Assembly: GCF_008642375.1 (NCBI RefSeq)
Contig: NZ_CP029194.1
Coordinates: 5,130,501-5,194,500 of the forward strand
DNA from: Streptomyces venezuelae
Lineage (GTDB): Bacteria > Actinomycetota > Actinomycetes > Streptomycetales > Streptomycetaceae
Direction of reading: 5' to 3'
DNA length: 64,000 bases
Below are positions 46,585 through 55,696 of the stretch, piece after piece. The translations under genes and the position numbers were made by a program. Within the stretch, counting starts at the first letter, position 1. Each line of letters begins with the position of its first letter. Under the pieces are notes generated by a model that ran no database searches, had not been told where the DNA came from, and was given only the letters and a program-made list of their open reading frames with translations.

Positions 46585-48207
46585 TCAGTCCGCAGCCCCG
46601 CCCGGCCGCCCCGCCAGCTCCGTCAGCAGGTCACGCAGGACCGGGCCCGCCGACCCCGAACCGCTCTCCGCCCCCTCCACCACGCACGCCACCGCGATCT
46701 CCCCGTCGTACGCGACGAGCCAGCCGTTGTTGTTCCCGTCCTCCGTCACCTCGGCCGTCCCCGTCTTCGCCCCCACCTCGCCCGGCACCCCCGCGAGCAC
46801 CTTCGCCGACCCCTCCGTCACCGTGTCCCGCATCAGCGACCGCAACTGCTTCGCCACCCCAGACGGCAGCGGCTTCGTCGCCACCGACGGCTGGTCCGTC
46901 CCCTTCACCAGCAGCGGCTGGCGGAACGTCCCCGACACCGCCGTCGCCGTCACCGACGCCATCGCCAGCGGATTCGTCCGCAGCCTCCCCTGCCCGAACA
47001 GCGCCGCCGCCTTCTCCGTCTCACCCGCGGGCACCGGCACCTCGGCATCCACCGAACCCACCCCCGTCTTCCACTCCGGGCCGATCCCGAAGTGCTCCTT
47101 CGCGAACACGGTCATCTCGCCGTTCGCGAGACGCCCCCGCAGCGCCACGAACGCCGTGTTGCACGAATGGATGAAGTCCTCACGGAACGACGCGCCCGGG
47201 ATCTCCGAGGTCTCCACGTTGTGGAACTGCTTCCCGACCGTCAGGTACTTCGGGCAGTCCACCCGCGACTCCGGCGTCACCGCCCCCTTCGCGAGCAGCG
47301 CCGCACTCGTCACCACCTTCCACGTCGACCCCGGCGCGTACGTGCCCTGGAAGGCCCGGTTGAAGCCGCCGGCCGGCCCGTTCGCCACCGCGACCACCTC
47401 GCCGCTGTCGATCCGCACCGCCACCAGGCCCGCGTTCCGCCCGGCGGTGTGCCGGGCGAGCGCCTTCTCCGCCGCCCGCTGCGTCCGCGCGTCGATCGTC
47501 GTCCGCAGCGGACCGCCGCCCTCCCCGGGCTCCGGCCCGAACCGCACCGCCGTCGACCTCGTCTCACCCGTGATCCGGTCCACGACCTGCACCTCGCCCC
47601 GCGGCTTCCCGCCGCCCAGGCCCAGCACCGAGACCAGCGAGGGATGCTCCGCCGCCGAGATCGCCTGCCCGTCCCGGTCCACCGCCGCGAGCTCCGCCGA
47701 CTCCTCCTCCACCAGCTTGAACCGCTGCTTGTCGTTCAGCTGCGGATGGATCAGCGGCAGCTCCCACCGCACCCGCCACCCCGCCTCCGTACGCGCCACC
47801 GCGAACTCGGAGCCGTACGACCACGTCCCCAGCTCCGCCACCGGCATCCTCGCCCGGTAGGGCACCCGGGCGCCGGTGCCCGCCGCACCGTCCACACGCG
47901 CCGCGCCCGCCGTCAGCACCGGCTTCACGATCTCCAGACCCGCCGTGAAGTTCCGCAACGTCTCCTCCGCCTTCGCCGGCGAGTCCGTCAACCGCGCCGC
48001 CGCCGGCAGATCCCCCGCCGCCCAGCTGCTCAGGAACGCCCGCGCCGTCCGCACGGCCTCGGGATCCACCGTCCTCGGCGGCTCCTCCCCCTTCAGCGGG
48101 CCGTACGCGACAGCCCACCCCGCGACCCCCGCCACCACAGCGCCCGCCACCACCACCGCCGGCCACCTGCGTCGGCGCCTTGCCCGATGTGTCGTCTGCA
48201 TCGTCAT
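46585..48207 (-). CDS. Penicillin-binding protein (transpeptidase), second paralogue
   Basis: This is a 540-residue membrane-anchored D,D-transpeptidase with the same plan as the one at 9671-11320. A basic head and a membrane helix lie at 15-35, a MecA_N-like region at about 50-150, and the transpeptidase domain after that. Motifs: STWK at 294-297, SCN in IHSCNTAF, and KTG in VGAKTGTAEV. It diverges from a LysR regulator. Its role is presumably in cross-linking during growth or differentiation. Confidence 0.92.
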   Translation of the reverse strand: MTMQTTHRARRRRRWPAVVVAGAVVAGVAGWAVAYGPLKGEEPPRTVDPEAVRTARAFLSSWAAGDLPAAARLTDSPAKAEETLRNFTAGLEIVKPVLTAGAARVDGAAGTGARVPYRARMPVAELGTWSYGSEFAVARTEAGWRVRWELPLIHPQLNDKQRFKLVEEESAELAAVDRDGQAISAAEHPSLVSVLGLGGGKPRGEVQVVDRITGETRSTAVRFGPEPGEGGGPLRTTIDARTQRAAEKALARHTAGRNAGLVAVRIDSGEVVAVANGPAGGFNRAFQGTYAPGSTWKVVTSAALLAKGAVTPESRVDCPKYLTVGKQFHNVETSEIPGASFREDFIHSCNTAFVALRGRLANGEMTVFAKEHFGIGPEWKTGVGSVDAEVPVPAGETEKAAALFGQGRLRTNPLAMASVTATAVSGTFRQPLLVKGTDQPSVATKPLPSGVAKQLRSLMRDTVTEGSAKVLAGVPGEVGAKTGTAEVTEDGNNNGWLVAYDGEIAVACVVEGAESGSGSAGPVLRDLLTELAGRPGGAAD

Positions 48208-48293
48208 ACCGGCAGCGAAACAGACACGCGTACGACCGGTCCAAGACTCATATCGCCATGAAAGACATAGCCGTATGCCTATCCTTGCTGCTC

Positions 48294-49253
48294 ATGGACC
48301 TGCTCCTGCATCTGCGGTACTTCAGGACCGTCGCCGAGGAACAGCACTTCGGCCGGGCCGCCGCCCGCCTGCGCATGGCCCAGCCCTCCCTCTCCCAGCG
48401 CATCCAGCGCCTCGAACGCGAACTCGGCGTCCGCCTCCTCGACCGCGGCGCGCGCGGCGCCACCCTCACCCCCGCCGGCCGCCTCGTCCTCGCCGAGACC
48501 GACCACCTCCTCGCCGCCGCCGACCGGCTCGCCGCCACTGTCGCCCGCGTCCACAGCGGCGCCGCCGGCACCCTCCGCGCAGCCGTACCACCCGGCCTCG
48601 GCGCCACCGCCGTCGCCGCCCTCCTCACCGCCTTCCGCGAACGCTCACCCGGCGCCACCCTCGAACTCCGCGAACTCCCCACCGCCGAACAGACCGCCGA
48701 ACTCACCGCCGGCACCCTCGACGTCGGCATCGTCCGCCACCCCTGCCCCGCCCCCGGCCTCGCCTTCGGCCCCACCCTCCACCAGCCCCTCGGCGCCCTC
48801 CTCGCCGCCGACGACCCGCTCGCCGACCCGCTCACCGGCCCCGCCGAACTCCCCGCCGCCGCCCTCACCGGCCGCGACCTCGTCCTCTTCCCCCGCGCCG
48901 AGGCCCCCGCCCTCCACGACGAGACCCTCACCGCCTGCGCCCGCCACGGCTGCACCCCCACCGCCGTCCTCGCCGCCACCGGACCCGACTTCACCCGCGG
49001 CCTCGTCCTCTCCGGCGGCGCCGTCGCCCTCGTCCCCCGCACCCCCGACGAGGCCGGCACCGTCTGGCGCCCCCTGCACGGCACCACCGTCACCTGGCGC
49101 ACCTCCACCGCCTGGCCCGAAGGCAAGGACAGCCCCGCCGTCCGCCTCTTCACCGACACCGCCCACACCGTCCTCCGCGAGCACGCGGACATGCGCACCG
49201 CCCCGTCGACGAGGATGGTCTTCCCCCGCCCCGCATCGGAGTTCCCCCTGTGA
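48294..49253 (+). CDS. LysR-family transcriptional regulator
   Basis: This is a 319-residue LysR-type regulator: N-terminal winged helix (FGRAAARLRMAQPSLSQRIQRLERELG) and a C-terminal type-2 periplasmic-binding fold for a ligand. The ATG at 48294 gives the usual MDLLLHLRYF start. Its stop overlaps the start of a serine hydrolase gene by GTGA, so the two are co-translated. It diverges from the PBP gene. Control of the hydrolase and of itself is inferred. The inducer is unknown. Confidence 0.9.
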   Translation: MDLLLHLRYFRTVAEEQHFGRAAARLRMAQPSLSQRIQRLERELGVRLLDRGARGATLTPAGRLVLAETDHLLAAADRLAATVARVHSGAAGTLRAAVPPGLGATAVAALLTAFRERSPGATLELRELPTAEQTAELTAGTLDVGIVRHPCPAPGLAFGPTLHQPLGALLAADDPLADPLTGPAELPAAALTGRDLVLFPRAEAPALHDETLTACARHGCTPTAVLAATGPDFTRGLVLSGGAVALVPRTPDEAGTVWRPLHGTTVTWRTSTAWPEGKDSPAVRLFTDTAHTVLREHADMRTAPSTRMVFPRPASEFPL

Positions 49254-50125
49254 CCGCGCACGCCGCCGCCCGCCGCCGCATCACCACGGCCTTCGCCGAC
49301 GCGGGCGTCACCGGCCAGCTCCACGCCGTCGACATCGACACCGGCACCGCGCTCGGCGTCGGCTCCGACACCCTCGTACCGACCGCCAGCGTCCACAAGC
49401 TCTGCCTCGTCGCCACCCTCTACCGGCAGTCGTCCCTCGGCCTCGTCGACCCGACCAGGCCCGTCGACATCCCCGCCGAGAACCGTGCCCCGGGCGCCAC
49501 CGGCCTCTCCGCCATGCGCGACGCCGCCCGGCTCTCCCTCCGCGACCTCGCGAGCCTCGCCGTCGCCGTCAGCGACAACACCGCCGCCGACCTCCTCTGG
49601 GACACCCTCGGCCTCGACACCGTCAACGCCACCATGACCGGCCTCGGACTGACCAGGACCCACGCCGTCCAGACCATGCGGGAACTCTTCGCCACCGTCC
49701 GCGAGGACGCCGCCGGCGAACCCGCCGCCCTCACCGACCCCGCCGTCGTCGCCCGCCTCCGCGCCCTCGACCCCACCCGCACCAACCGCTCGACCCCCCG
49801 CGAGATCACCGCCCTGCTCACCGCCGTCTGGCGCGACGAGGTCTGCCCGGGGGAGTACGGCGAGGAGCTGCGGGCCGTCCTCGGCCTCCAGGCCTGGAGC
49901 CACCGCCTCGCCGCGGGCTTCCCCTTCGACGACGTGCGCGTCAGCGGGAAGACCGGCTCCCTGCCCACGCTCCGGCACGAGGCCGGCGTCGTCGAGTACC
50001 CCGACGGCGGCCGCTACGCCGTCGCCGTCTTCACCCGAGCGGCCTCCACGGACGTGACGCTCCCGGCGGCGGACGCGGTGATCGGCGGGGCGGCGAGGAT
50101 CGCGGTGGACGCGCTCAGGACATGA
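49250..50125 (+). CDS. Class A beta-lactamase-like serine hydrolase without signal peptide
   Basis: This is a 291-residue protein of the class A beta-lactamase fold. The nucleophile motif is SVHK (47-50), SDN lies at 108-110, and KTG is in VSGKTGSLP. There is no signal peptide, and I see no E-x-x-L-N omega loop with the deacylating Glu166. A typical secreted beta-lactamase has both. It is therefore more likely a cytosolic hydrolase or penicillin-sensing relative than a resistance enzyme. It is coupled to the LysR regulator through GTGA. Confidence 0.82.
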   Translation: MTAHAAARRRITTAFADAGVTGQLHAVDIDTGTALGVGSDTLVPTASVHKLCLVATLYRQSSLGLVDPTRPVDIPAENRAPGATGLSAMRDAARLSLRDLASLAVAVSDNTAADLLWDTLGLDTVNATMTGLGLTRTHAVQTMRELFATVREDAAGEPAALTDPAVVARLRALDPTRTNRSTPREITALLTAVWRDEVCPGEYGEELRAVLGLQAWSHRLAAGFPFDDVRVSGKTGSLPTLRHEAGVVEYPDGGRYAVAVFTRAASTDVTLPAADAVIGGAARIAVDALRT

Positions 50126-50168
50126 GACGCAGGCCATGAGACGCAGGCCATGAGACTCAGGACATGAG
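50120..50168. repeat. 15-bp tandem repeats at gene end
   Basis: Three 15-bp units of CATGAGACGCAGGC type, followed by a partial one, begin at the hydrolase stop codon and reach the terminator at 50166. Confidence 0.75.
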
Positions 50169-50209
50169 GAAGGGCCGCTTCCCCCGATGGGGGGAAACGG
50201 CCCTTCCTC
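50166..50209. terminator. Bidirectional terminator
   Basis: GAGGAAGGGCCGCTTCCCCC pairs with GGGGGAAACGGCCCTTCCTC, loop GATG, between convergent hydrolase (+) and prsA (-). Confidence 0.85.
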
Positions 50210-50225
50210 ACGAAGACCTGGTGAC

Positions 50226-51200
50226 TCAGTGCTCCTCGAAGAGGCTCGTCACCGAGCCGTCCTCGAACACCTCGCGCACGGCGCGGGCGATCGTCGGCGC
50301 GATCGACAGAACCGTGATCTTGTCGAGCTCAAGGGCACCCGGAACCGGCAGCGTGTCCGTGAAGACGAACTCGCTGACCTTGGAGTTCTTCAGACGGTCG
50401 GCGGCCGGGCCCGACAGGATGCCGTGCGTGGCCGTCACGATGACGTCCTCGGCACCGTGCGCGAACAGGGCGTCCGCGGCGGCGCAGATCGTGCCACCGG
50501 TGTCGACCATGTCGTCCACCAGGACACAGACACGGCCCTTCACGTCACCGACGACCTCGTGGACGGTGACCTGGTTGGCGACGTCCTTGTCACGGCGCTT
50601 GTGCACGATCGCCAGCGGGGCGTCGAGACGGTCGCACCAGCGGTCGGCGACCCGCACGCGCCCGGCGTCCGGGGAGACGATCGTCAGCTTCGAGCGGTCG
50701 ACCTTCGCACCCACGTAGTCCGCGAGGACCGGGAGAGCGGACAGGTGGTCCACCGGACCGTCGAAGAAGCCCTGGATCTGGTCGGTGTGCAGGTCCACGG
50801 TCAGGATGCGGTCCGCGCCCGAGGTCTTCAGCAGGTCCGCGACCAGACGGGCCGAGATCGGCTCGCGACCGCGGTGCTTCTTGTCCTGACGGGCGTAGCC
50901 GTACGACGGGATGATCACGGTGATGCTCCGGGCCGAGGCCCGCTTCAGAGCATCGATCATGATCAGCTGCTCCATGATCCACTTGTTGATCGGAGCCGTG
51001 TGGCTCTGGATCAGGAAGCAGTCCGCACCGCGGGCCGACTCCTGGAAGCGGACGTAGATCTCACCGTTGGCGAAGTCGAACGCCTTGGTGGGAACGAGGC
51101 CGACGCCCAGCTGGTGCGCGACCTCCTCGGCCAGCTCGGGGTGGGCGCGGCCGGAGAAGAGCATCAGCTTCTTCTCGCCGGTCGTCTTGATCCCGGTCAC
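50226..51200 (-). CDS. prsA: Ribose-phosphate pyrophosphokinase
   Basis: This is a 324-residue enzyme that makes PRPP from ribose-5-phosphate and ATP for nucleotide, histidine and tryptophan synthesis. The PRPP-binding signature is VLVDDMVDTGGT, the ribose-5-phosphate/ATP segments are RFQESARGADCF and YARQDKKHRGREPIS, and DLHTDQIQGFF is present. It lies downstream of glmU on the same strand, 121 nt away, a widely conserved pair in bacteria. Confidence 0.96.
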   Translation of the reverse strand: MTGIKTTGEKKLMLFSGRAHPELAEEVAHQLGVGLVPTKAFDFANGEIYVRFQESARGADCFLIQSHTAPINKWIMEQLIMIDALKRASARSITVIIPSYGYARQDKKHRGREPISARLVADLLKTSGADRILTVDLHTDQIQGFFDGPVDHLSALPVLADYVGAKVDRSKLTIVSPDAGRVRVADRWCDRLDAPLAIVHKRRDKDVANQVTVHEVVGDVKGRVCVLVDDMVDTGGTICAAADALFAHGAEDVIVTATHGILSGPAADRLKNSKVSEFVFTDTLPVPGALELDKITVLSIAPTIARAVREVFEDGSVTSLFEEH

Positions 51201-51321
51201 AGCACTGTCTCCTCAGACGTGTTCTCTGGCCGCGGTCCCACGCCCTGCGAGCGCGTGTGCGAACCAGCCGAATTTGTGTGCACGTATCACGGTACGCCGA
51301 GTTCGACGCACCCGTTTCCGG

Positions 51322-52770
51322 TCAGCTTTCGCTTGCGGCGTCCTCCGAGGCGACCAGGGCGGCCTGCGCGGCAGCGCTTCCGGGCCGCTTCCGGGCCACC
51401 CAACCCTCGATATTCCGCTGCTGGCCCCGGGCCACGGCCAGTGCACCGGCCGGGACGTCCTTCGTGATCACGGACCCGGCGGCGGTGTAGGCGCCGTCCC
51501 CGATCGTGACGGGAGCCACAAACATGTTGTCCGAACCGGTCTTGCAGTGGGACCCGACCGTGGTGTGGTGCTTCGCCTCGCCGTCGTAGTTCACGAACAC
51601 GCTCGCGGCGCCGATGTTCGTGTACTCGCCGATCGTCGCGTCGCCGACGTACGACAGGTGGGGGACCTTCGTGCCCTCGCCGATCGTCGCGTTCTTCATC
51701 TCGACGTACGTGCCGGCCTTGGCCTTCGTGCCGAGGTTCGTGCCCGGACGGAGGTACGCGTACGGACCCACGGAGGCGCCCTCGCCGACGACGGCGGTGT
51801 CCGCGACCGTGTTGTCCACCCGGGCGCCCTTGCCGACGCGGGTGTTCTGCAGGCGGGTGTTCGGGCCGACCACGGCGTCCTCGGCGACGTGCGTCGAGCC
51901 GAGGAGCTGCGTACCCGGCAGGATGACGGCATCGGCCTCGAAGGTGACGGCCACGTCCACGAGGACGGAAGAGGGGTCGACGATCGTGACGCCGGCCATC
52001 ATGGCGCGCTCCAGGAGCCGCTGGTTCAGCAGGCCACGGGCCTCGGCGAGCTGCACGCGGTTGTTGATCCCGAGGATCTCGCGGTGGTCACCGGCGACGG
52101 AGGCGCCGACGCGGTGACCGGCCTCGCGCAGGATCGACAGCACGTCGGTGAGGTACTCCTCGCCCTGGCTGTTGTCCGTCCGCACCTGACCGAGCGCCTC
52201 GGCGAGCAGCTTCCCGTCGAACGCGAACACACCGGAGTTGATCTCGCGGATGGCGAGCTGCGCGGCGGTGGCGTCCTTGTGCTCGACGATCTCGGTCACG
52301 GCGCCCGTCTCGGCGTCGCGCACGATCCGGCCGTAGCCGGTGGAGTCCGGCACCTCGGCGGTCAGCACGGTCACGGCGTTGCCGTCGGCGGCGTGCGTGC
52401 CGGCCAGCGCCTTGAGGGTCTCGCCGGACAGCAGCGGAGTGTCGCCGCACACCACGACGACGGTCCCCTCGGGCGTCTTGCCCAGCTCCTCCAGGGCCAT
52501 GCGCACCGCGTGCCCGGTGCCGTTCTGCTCCTCCTGCACGGCGGTCCGGGTCCCGGCGTAGTGCGCCTCCAGGTGGCCGCGCACCTGCTCACGGGCGTGC
52601 CCGACGACCACGACGAGGTGCTCGGGCTCGAGCTCCCGGGCGGCGGACACGACATGCCCGACGAGCGAACGCCCGGCGATCTCGTGCAGGACCTTGGGGG
52701 TCTTCGACTTCATGCGGGTGCCCTCACCCGCTGCGAGGACGACGACGGCTGCCGGGCGGTTGGCGCTCAC
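51322..52770 (-). CDS. glmU: Bifunctional UDP-GlcNAc pyrophosphorylase / glucosamine-1-P acetyltransferase
   Basis: This is a 482-residue bifunctional enzyme that makes UDP-N-acetylglucosamine for peptidoglycan. The N-terminal uridylyltransferase has VVLAAGEGTRMKS and VVCGDTPLL. The C-terminal part is a left-handed beta-helix of hexapeptide repeats with the acetyltransferase active site. The start GTG 52770 gives MSANRP; the open frame to 52908 passes through the tRNA region and is spurious. It lies upstream of prsA. Confidence 0.96.
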   Translation of the reverse strand: MSANRPAAVVVLAAGEGTRMKSKTPKVLHEIAGRSLVGHVVSAARELEPEHLVVVVGHAREQVRGHLEAHYAGTRTAVQEEQNGTGHAVRMALEELGKTPEGTVVVVCGDTPLLSGETLKALAGTHAADGNAVTVLTAEVPDSTGYGRIVRDAETGAVTEIVEHKDATAAQLAIREINSGVFAFDGKLLAEALGQVRTDNSQGEEYLTDVLSILREAGHRVGASVAGDHREILGINNRVQLAEARGLLNQRLLERAMMAGVTIVDPSSVLVDVAVTFEADAVILPGTQLLGSTHVAEDAVVGPNTRLQNTRVGKGARVDNTVADTAVVGEGASVGPYAYLRPGTNLGTKAKAGTYVEMKNATIGEGTKVPHLSYVGDATIGEYTNIGAASVFVNYDGEAKHHTTVGSHCKTGSDNMFVAPVTIGDGAYTAAGSVITKDVPAGALAVARGQQRNIEGWVARKRPGSAAAQAALVASEDAASES

Positions 52771-52879
52771 GGGAATGCCCTTCGGCTTTGGGTGGTGGAC
52801 GCACGAAGGATACCGGGGGGCCGGGGCCCGGACATGAGCGCGGGTCCTGACCGCGACGGTCAGGACCCGGGTGAAGAAG

Positions 52880-52951
52880 CTCCCCCGCCAGGACTCGAAC
52901 CCGGACATAAGGCACCAAAAGCCTCAGTGCTGCCAATTACACCACAGGGGA
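52880..52951 (-). tRNA. tRNA-Gln (anticodon TTG)
   Basis: A 72-nt cloverleaf is readable on the minus strand: acceptor TCCCCTG / CGGGGGA, D-arm GGTGTAATTGGCAGCAC, anticodon arm GAGGC-TTTTGGT-GCCTT with anticodon TTG, and T-arm with GGTTCGAGTCC. The CCA end is not encoded. It lies just upstream of glmU. Confidence 0.9.
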
Positions 52952-53090
52952 TAGCGTATGGGGCTAAAACGGACAAGTCGTCAGTCGTGCGCCCGGCGGC
53001 ATCCACTATGCCGTACCAGGCGCCTTCCGTGCGACGGTATAGCTCCGCGCTCCTCGTGACTGTTCCCGCAACGCCCGTAGGGTGGAGGGC

Positions 53091-54413
53091 ATGACCGCGA
53101 CGGGGGCAGACCGGGACGCTGTGGGCGTTCGTTCGGGGAGTTGGTGGTGGTGGGGGAGACGGCGCAGTGTCGTTCTTGATGTGGGGCTCGCCGCGGTGTC
53201 CGCGCTGGAGTGCGGGCTCCAGGGGATCGGGTTCGCCGAGAAGGCCGGACTGCCCGTGCCCGTGGGGGTGCTGTTCGGGCTGATCGTCGGGTCGACGCTG
53301 CTCGTCCGGCGGCGGTCGCCGATCACCGTCGTCCTCGTCTCCATGGCCGTCACGCCCGCCGAGATGGGCTTCCTGATGGGGATCGTCGGGCTCTACACGC
53401 TCGCCGCCTCCGAGGTGCCGCGCCGGATCACCGCCGTGCTCGCCTCGATGTCGACCGTCGCCGTCTTCGTCGTGACCTTCGTGCGCATGCGCCAGGACGT
53501 CGCCCAGGCCGATGTCGGGCAGCCCGACATCGACCCGAGCGGCTGGTACGTGCCCGTCGTGTCGCTCTTCATGACTCTCGGGCTCAACGCGCCGCCGGTG
53601 CTCTTCGGCCTCTACATAGGGGCCCGCCGCCGCCTGATGGAGAGCCTGCGCGAGCGGGCCGACAGTCTGGAGCAGGAGCTGTCGCTGCTTGCCGACCGGG
53701 CCGAGCAGCGGGCGCAGTGGGCGCGGCAGGAGGAGCGGACCCGGATCGCCCGGGAGATGCACGACGTGGTCGCCCACCGGGTGTCGCTGATGGTGGTGCA
53801 CGCGGCGGCGCTCCAGGCGGTGGCCCTGAAGGATCCGCAGAAGGCTGTGCGGAATGCCGCCCTGGTCGGTGACATGGGCCGCCAGGCGTTGACGGAGCTG
53901 CGCGAGATGCTGGGGGTCCTGCGGGAGGAGGCCGCTCCCGTCGCCCCCGCCGCGGTGCCGCTGGCCGCCGTGGGGCGGGCCGCCGCCGCTGCCGCAGAGG
54001 CCGCCGCCGACGACGGGCCGCGCCTGGACGCCCTGGAGGCGTTGTGCGAGCAGTCGAGGCTCGCGGGGGCCGTCGTGGAGTTCGTGGTGCTGGGGGAGGC
54101 GCGGGCGTATCCGCCGGAGGTGGAGCGTACGGCGTACCGCGTGGTCCAGGAGGCGCTGACGAACGTCCACAAGCACGCGGCGGGCGCCGCGGTCGTGGTC
54201 CGGCTCGCGCACCGGGAGGCCGAGGTCGCGATGCAGGTGGAGAACGGGCCCTGTCCGGCCGACACCGTGGTGGCCGACGCGCAGCTGCCGAGCGGCGGGA
54301 ACGGGCTCGTCGGGATGCGGGAGCGGGTCCTGCGGATCGGTGGCGTGTTCGTGTCGGGTGTGACGGACGCGGGCGGGTTCCGGGTGTCGGCCGTGCTGCC
54401 GGTCGGGGAGTGA
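53091..54413 (+). CDS. Orphan NarL-type sensor histidine kinase
   Basis: This is a 440-residue kinase with about five or six N-terminal membrane helices (30-175), a HisKA_3 dimerisation domain with phospho-acceptor H224 (REMHDVVAHR), and a C-terminal ATPase domain (VQEALTNVHKHA N-box, GGNGLVGMRER G-box). Kinases of this class pair with LuxR-type response regulators, normally in the next gene. Here there is none; the nearest LuxR-type regulators in the window are about 20 kb away. ATG 53091 is preceded by GGTGGAGG; GTG 53082 is possible. The input is probably a membrane or envelope signal. Confidence 0.9.
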   Translation: MTATGADRDAVGVRSGSWWWWGRRRSVVLDVGLAAVSALECGLQGIGFAEKAGLPVPVGVLFGLIVGSTLLVRRRSPITVVLVSMAVTPAEMGFLMGIVGLYTLAASEVPRRITAVLASMSTVAVFVVTFVRMRQDVAQADVGQPDIDPSGWYVPVVSLFMTLGLNAPPVLFGLYIGARRRLMESLRERADSLEQELSLLADRAEQRAQWARQEERTRIAREMHDVVAHRVSLMVVHAAALQAVALKDPQKAVRNAALVGDMGRQALTELREMLGVLREEAAPVAPAAVPLAAVGRAAAAAAEAAADDGPRLDALEALCEQSRLAGAVVEFVVLGEARAYPPEVERTAYRVVQEALTNVHKHAAGAAVVVRLAHREAEVAMQVENGPCPADTVVADAQLPSGGNGLVGMRERVLRIGGVFVSGVTDAGGFRVSAVLPVGE

Positions 54414-54428
54414 GCGGGGGGTCCGTCC

Positions 54429-54926
54429 CTAGGGCCTGTCCGCCGTCAGGCGGGTCGGCTGGACGCCGTTGACCAGGGTCGACAGCGCCGCGTCGATGTC
54501 CTTGCCGAGGTACCAGTCGCCCGCGTGGTCGAGGCTGTAGACCCGGCCCTCGACGTCCATCGCCAGGACGGCCTGGTGCTCGCCCTCCTCCCCGAGCGGC
54601 GCGAGCTCGCTCTCCAGGGCGCGCCCCAGGTCGGCGAGGGTGCGTGCGAGGTGGAGTCCGGCGAGCGGGTCGAAGCGGACCGTCGTGGGAGCTATCTGCC
54701 GACCGTGCCCGGGGGAGGTGATCCGCAGGCCGCCGAACTCCGCCCAGGCCTCGACGGCCGCGGGGAAGACGCTGTGCCGGTGGCCGGCGGGGGAGACGTG
54801 GGCGCGCAGGGCGTCGGCCCATTCTTCGGCGAGCTTGATGTCCCAGCGGCCGGGCTGCCAGCCGGCCTCGCGGAGGGCGGCGTCGACGTTGACCGGGAAG
54901 CGCGTGGTGCTGAGGTGGTCGGGCAT
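54429..54926 (-). CDS. SUKH-3-type immunity protein
   Basis: This is a 165-residue protein resembling SUKH-3 immunity proteins of polymorphic-toxin systems. Features are the N-terminal ALREAGWQPGR, then WADALRAH, FGGLRIT, a region starting FDPLAGLH, and a C-terminal YSLDHAGDWYLGKDIDAAL. It lies 10 nt downstream of the YwqJ-type deaminase gene on the same strand, the expected place for its cognate immunity gene. It has no signal peptide or membrane segments and is cytosolic. It should neutralise the deaminase by direct binding; that is inferred from family and position. Confidence 0.82.
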   Translation of the reverse strand: MPDHLSTTRFPVNVDAALREAGWQPGRWDIKLAEEWADALRAHVSPAGHRHSVFPAAVEAWAEFGGLRITSPGHGRQIAPTTVRFDPLAGLHLARTLADLGRALESELAPLGEEGEHQAVLAMDVEGRVYSLDHAGDWYLGKDIDAALSTLVNGVQPTRLTADRP

Positions 54927-54936
54927 GGGTGTGCGG

Positions 54937-55449
54937 TCAGCCGTTCTCGACAGGCGTCGTGGGGTCGACGGGGCGGACCCCGAAGTGGGCGAGCATCGCC
55001 GTGCAGGAGCGGCAGGGTGCCGCGTAGCTGCCGTGCAGCGGGTCGCCGTCCTCCCGGATGCGCCGGGCGGTGAGCTTGGCGTGCTTGAGGGACCGGCGGG
55101 CTTCGCCGGGGGTGAGCGGCTTGCGCTGGGCGCGCTTGGAGCGGCCGTTCTCGGTGGCGGTGAGGTGCCGGGAGAGCAGGATCGCCTCGGGACATCGCCC
55201 GGTGAAACGCTCCCGCTGACCGCTCGTGAGGGTGTCCAGGAAGTCCTGGACGAGGGCGTGCAGGAGGGGCGGGCGGTCGCCGCGGCCCGCGGTGCACGTG
55301 AGCGTCTCGCCGCGTACGGAGAGAGCTGCCCCGACGGTGGGAAGGATGCCGTCGCGGCGGTGGAGCAGTAAGGGCGCGCGCGTGGCTTCGGCGCTGCTGC
55401 TCCAGTTGAGGCGTGGGTCACCCTGTGTGGGCGTCGGTGCTGTGTGCAT
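54937..55449 (-). CDS. YwqJ-type deaminase (toxin-like)
   Basis: This is a 170-residue protein with the deaminase signature of the YwqJ family of bacterial toxins: C86-P-E88 in GRCPEAILLSRHL, with Cys in the place of the usual His, and the zinc-binding PCRSC at 145-149. Members of the superfamily deaminate nucleic acid bases or nucleotides. It is a free-standing protein: there is no LXG, WXG100, PAAR or RHS delivery module and no signal peptide. The AGGAGG before it lies about 12 nt upstream of ATG 55449. It is paired with a SUKH-3 immunity gene. The substrate is unknown. Confidence 0.8.
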   Translation of the reverse strand: MHTAPTPTQGDPRLNWSSSAEATRAPLLLHRRDGILPTVGAALSVRGETLTCTAGRGDRPPLLHALVQDFLDTLTSGQRERFTGRCPEAILLSRHLTATENGRSKRAQRKPLTPGEARRSLKHAKLTARRIREDGDPLHGSYAAPCRSCTAMLAHFGVRPVDPTTPVENG

Positions 55450-55696
55450 GGTGCTGGTCTTCCCCTCCTGCAATCCCCCGAGTTGCGTGGACAGCCTGCC
55501 AAATAGGGAGCCATATGGGGAAGCTGGGGCGGCGAATGGTGTGTCCGGTGTGTCGGAACCATGGTGCAACTGTCATGGCGTCGTGACAGTTGGTCACCGT
55601 CGGGCGGGGGCCGTTCGGGCTCTTGTGGCAGCGCATAGGCTGTGCCAGATCAGTCGGTAGCAGCAGTCAGCGACGCCAGTGCAGGGGGCAACCGCC
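55450..55696. other. Divergent control region of deaminase/nuclease island
   Basis: This 247-bp stretch separates the YwqJ-type deaminase (-) and the nuclease-SUKH fusion gene (+). It is less GC-rich than its surroundings around 55490-55580 and carries TAGGCT at 55636 as a possible -10 for the plus gene. I see no clear operator. Confidence 0.4.
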
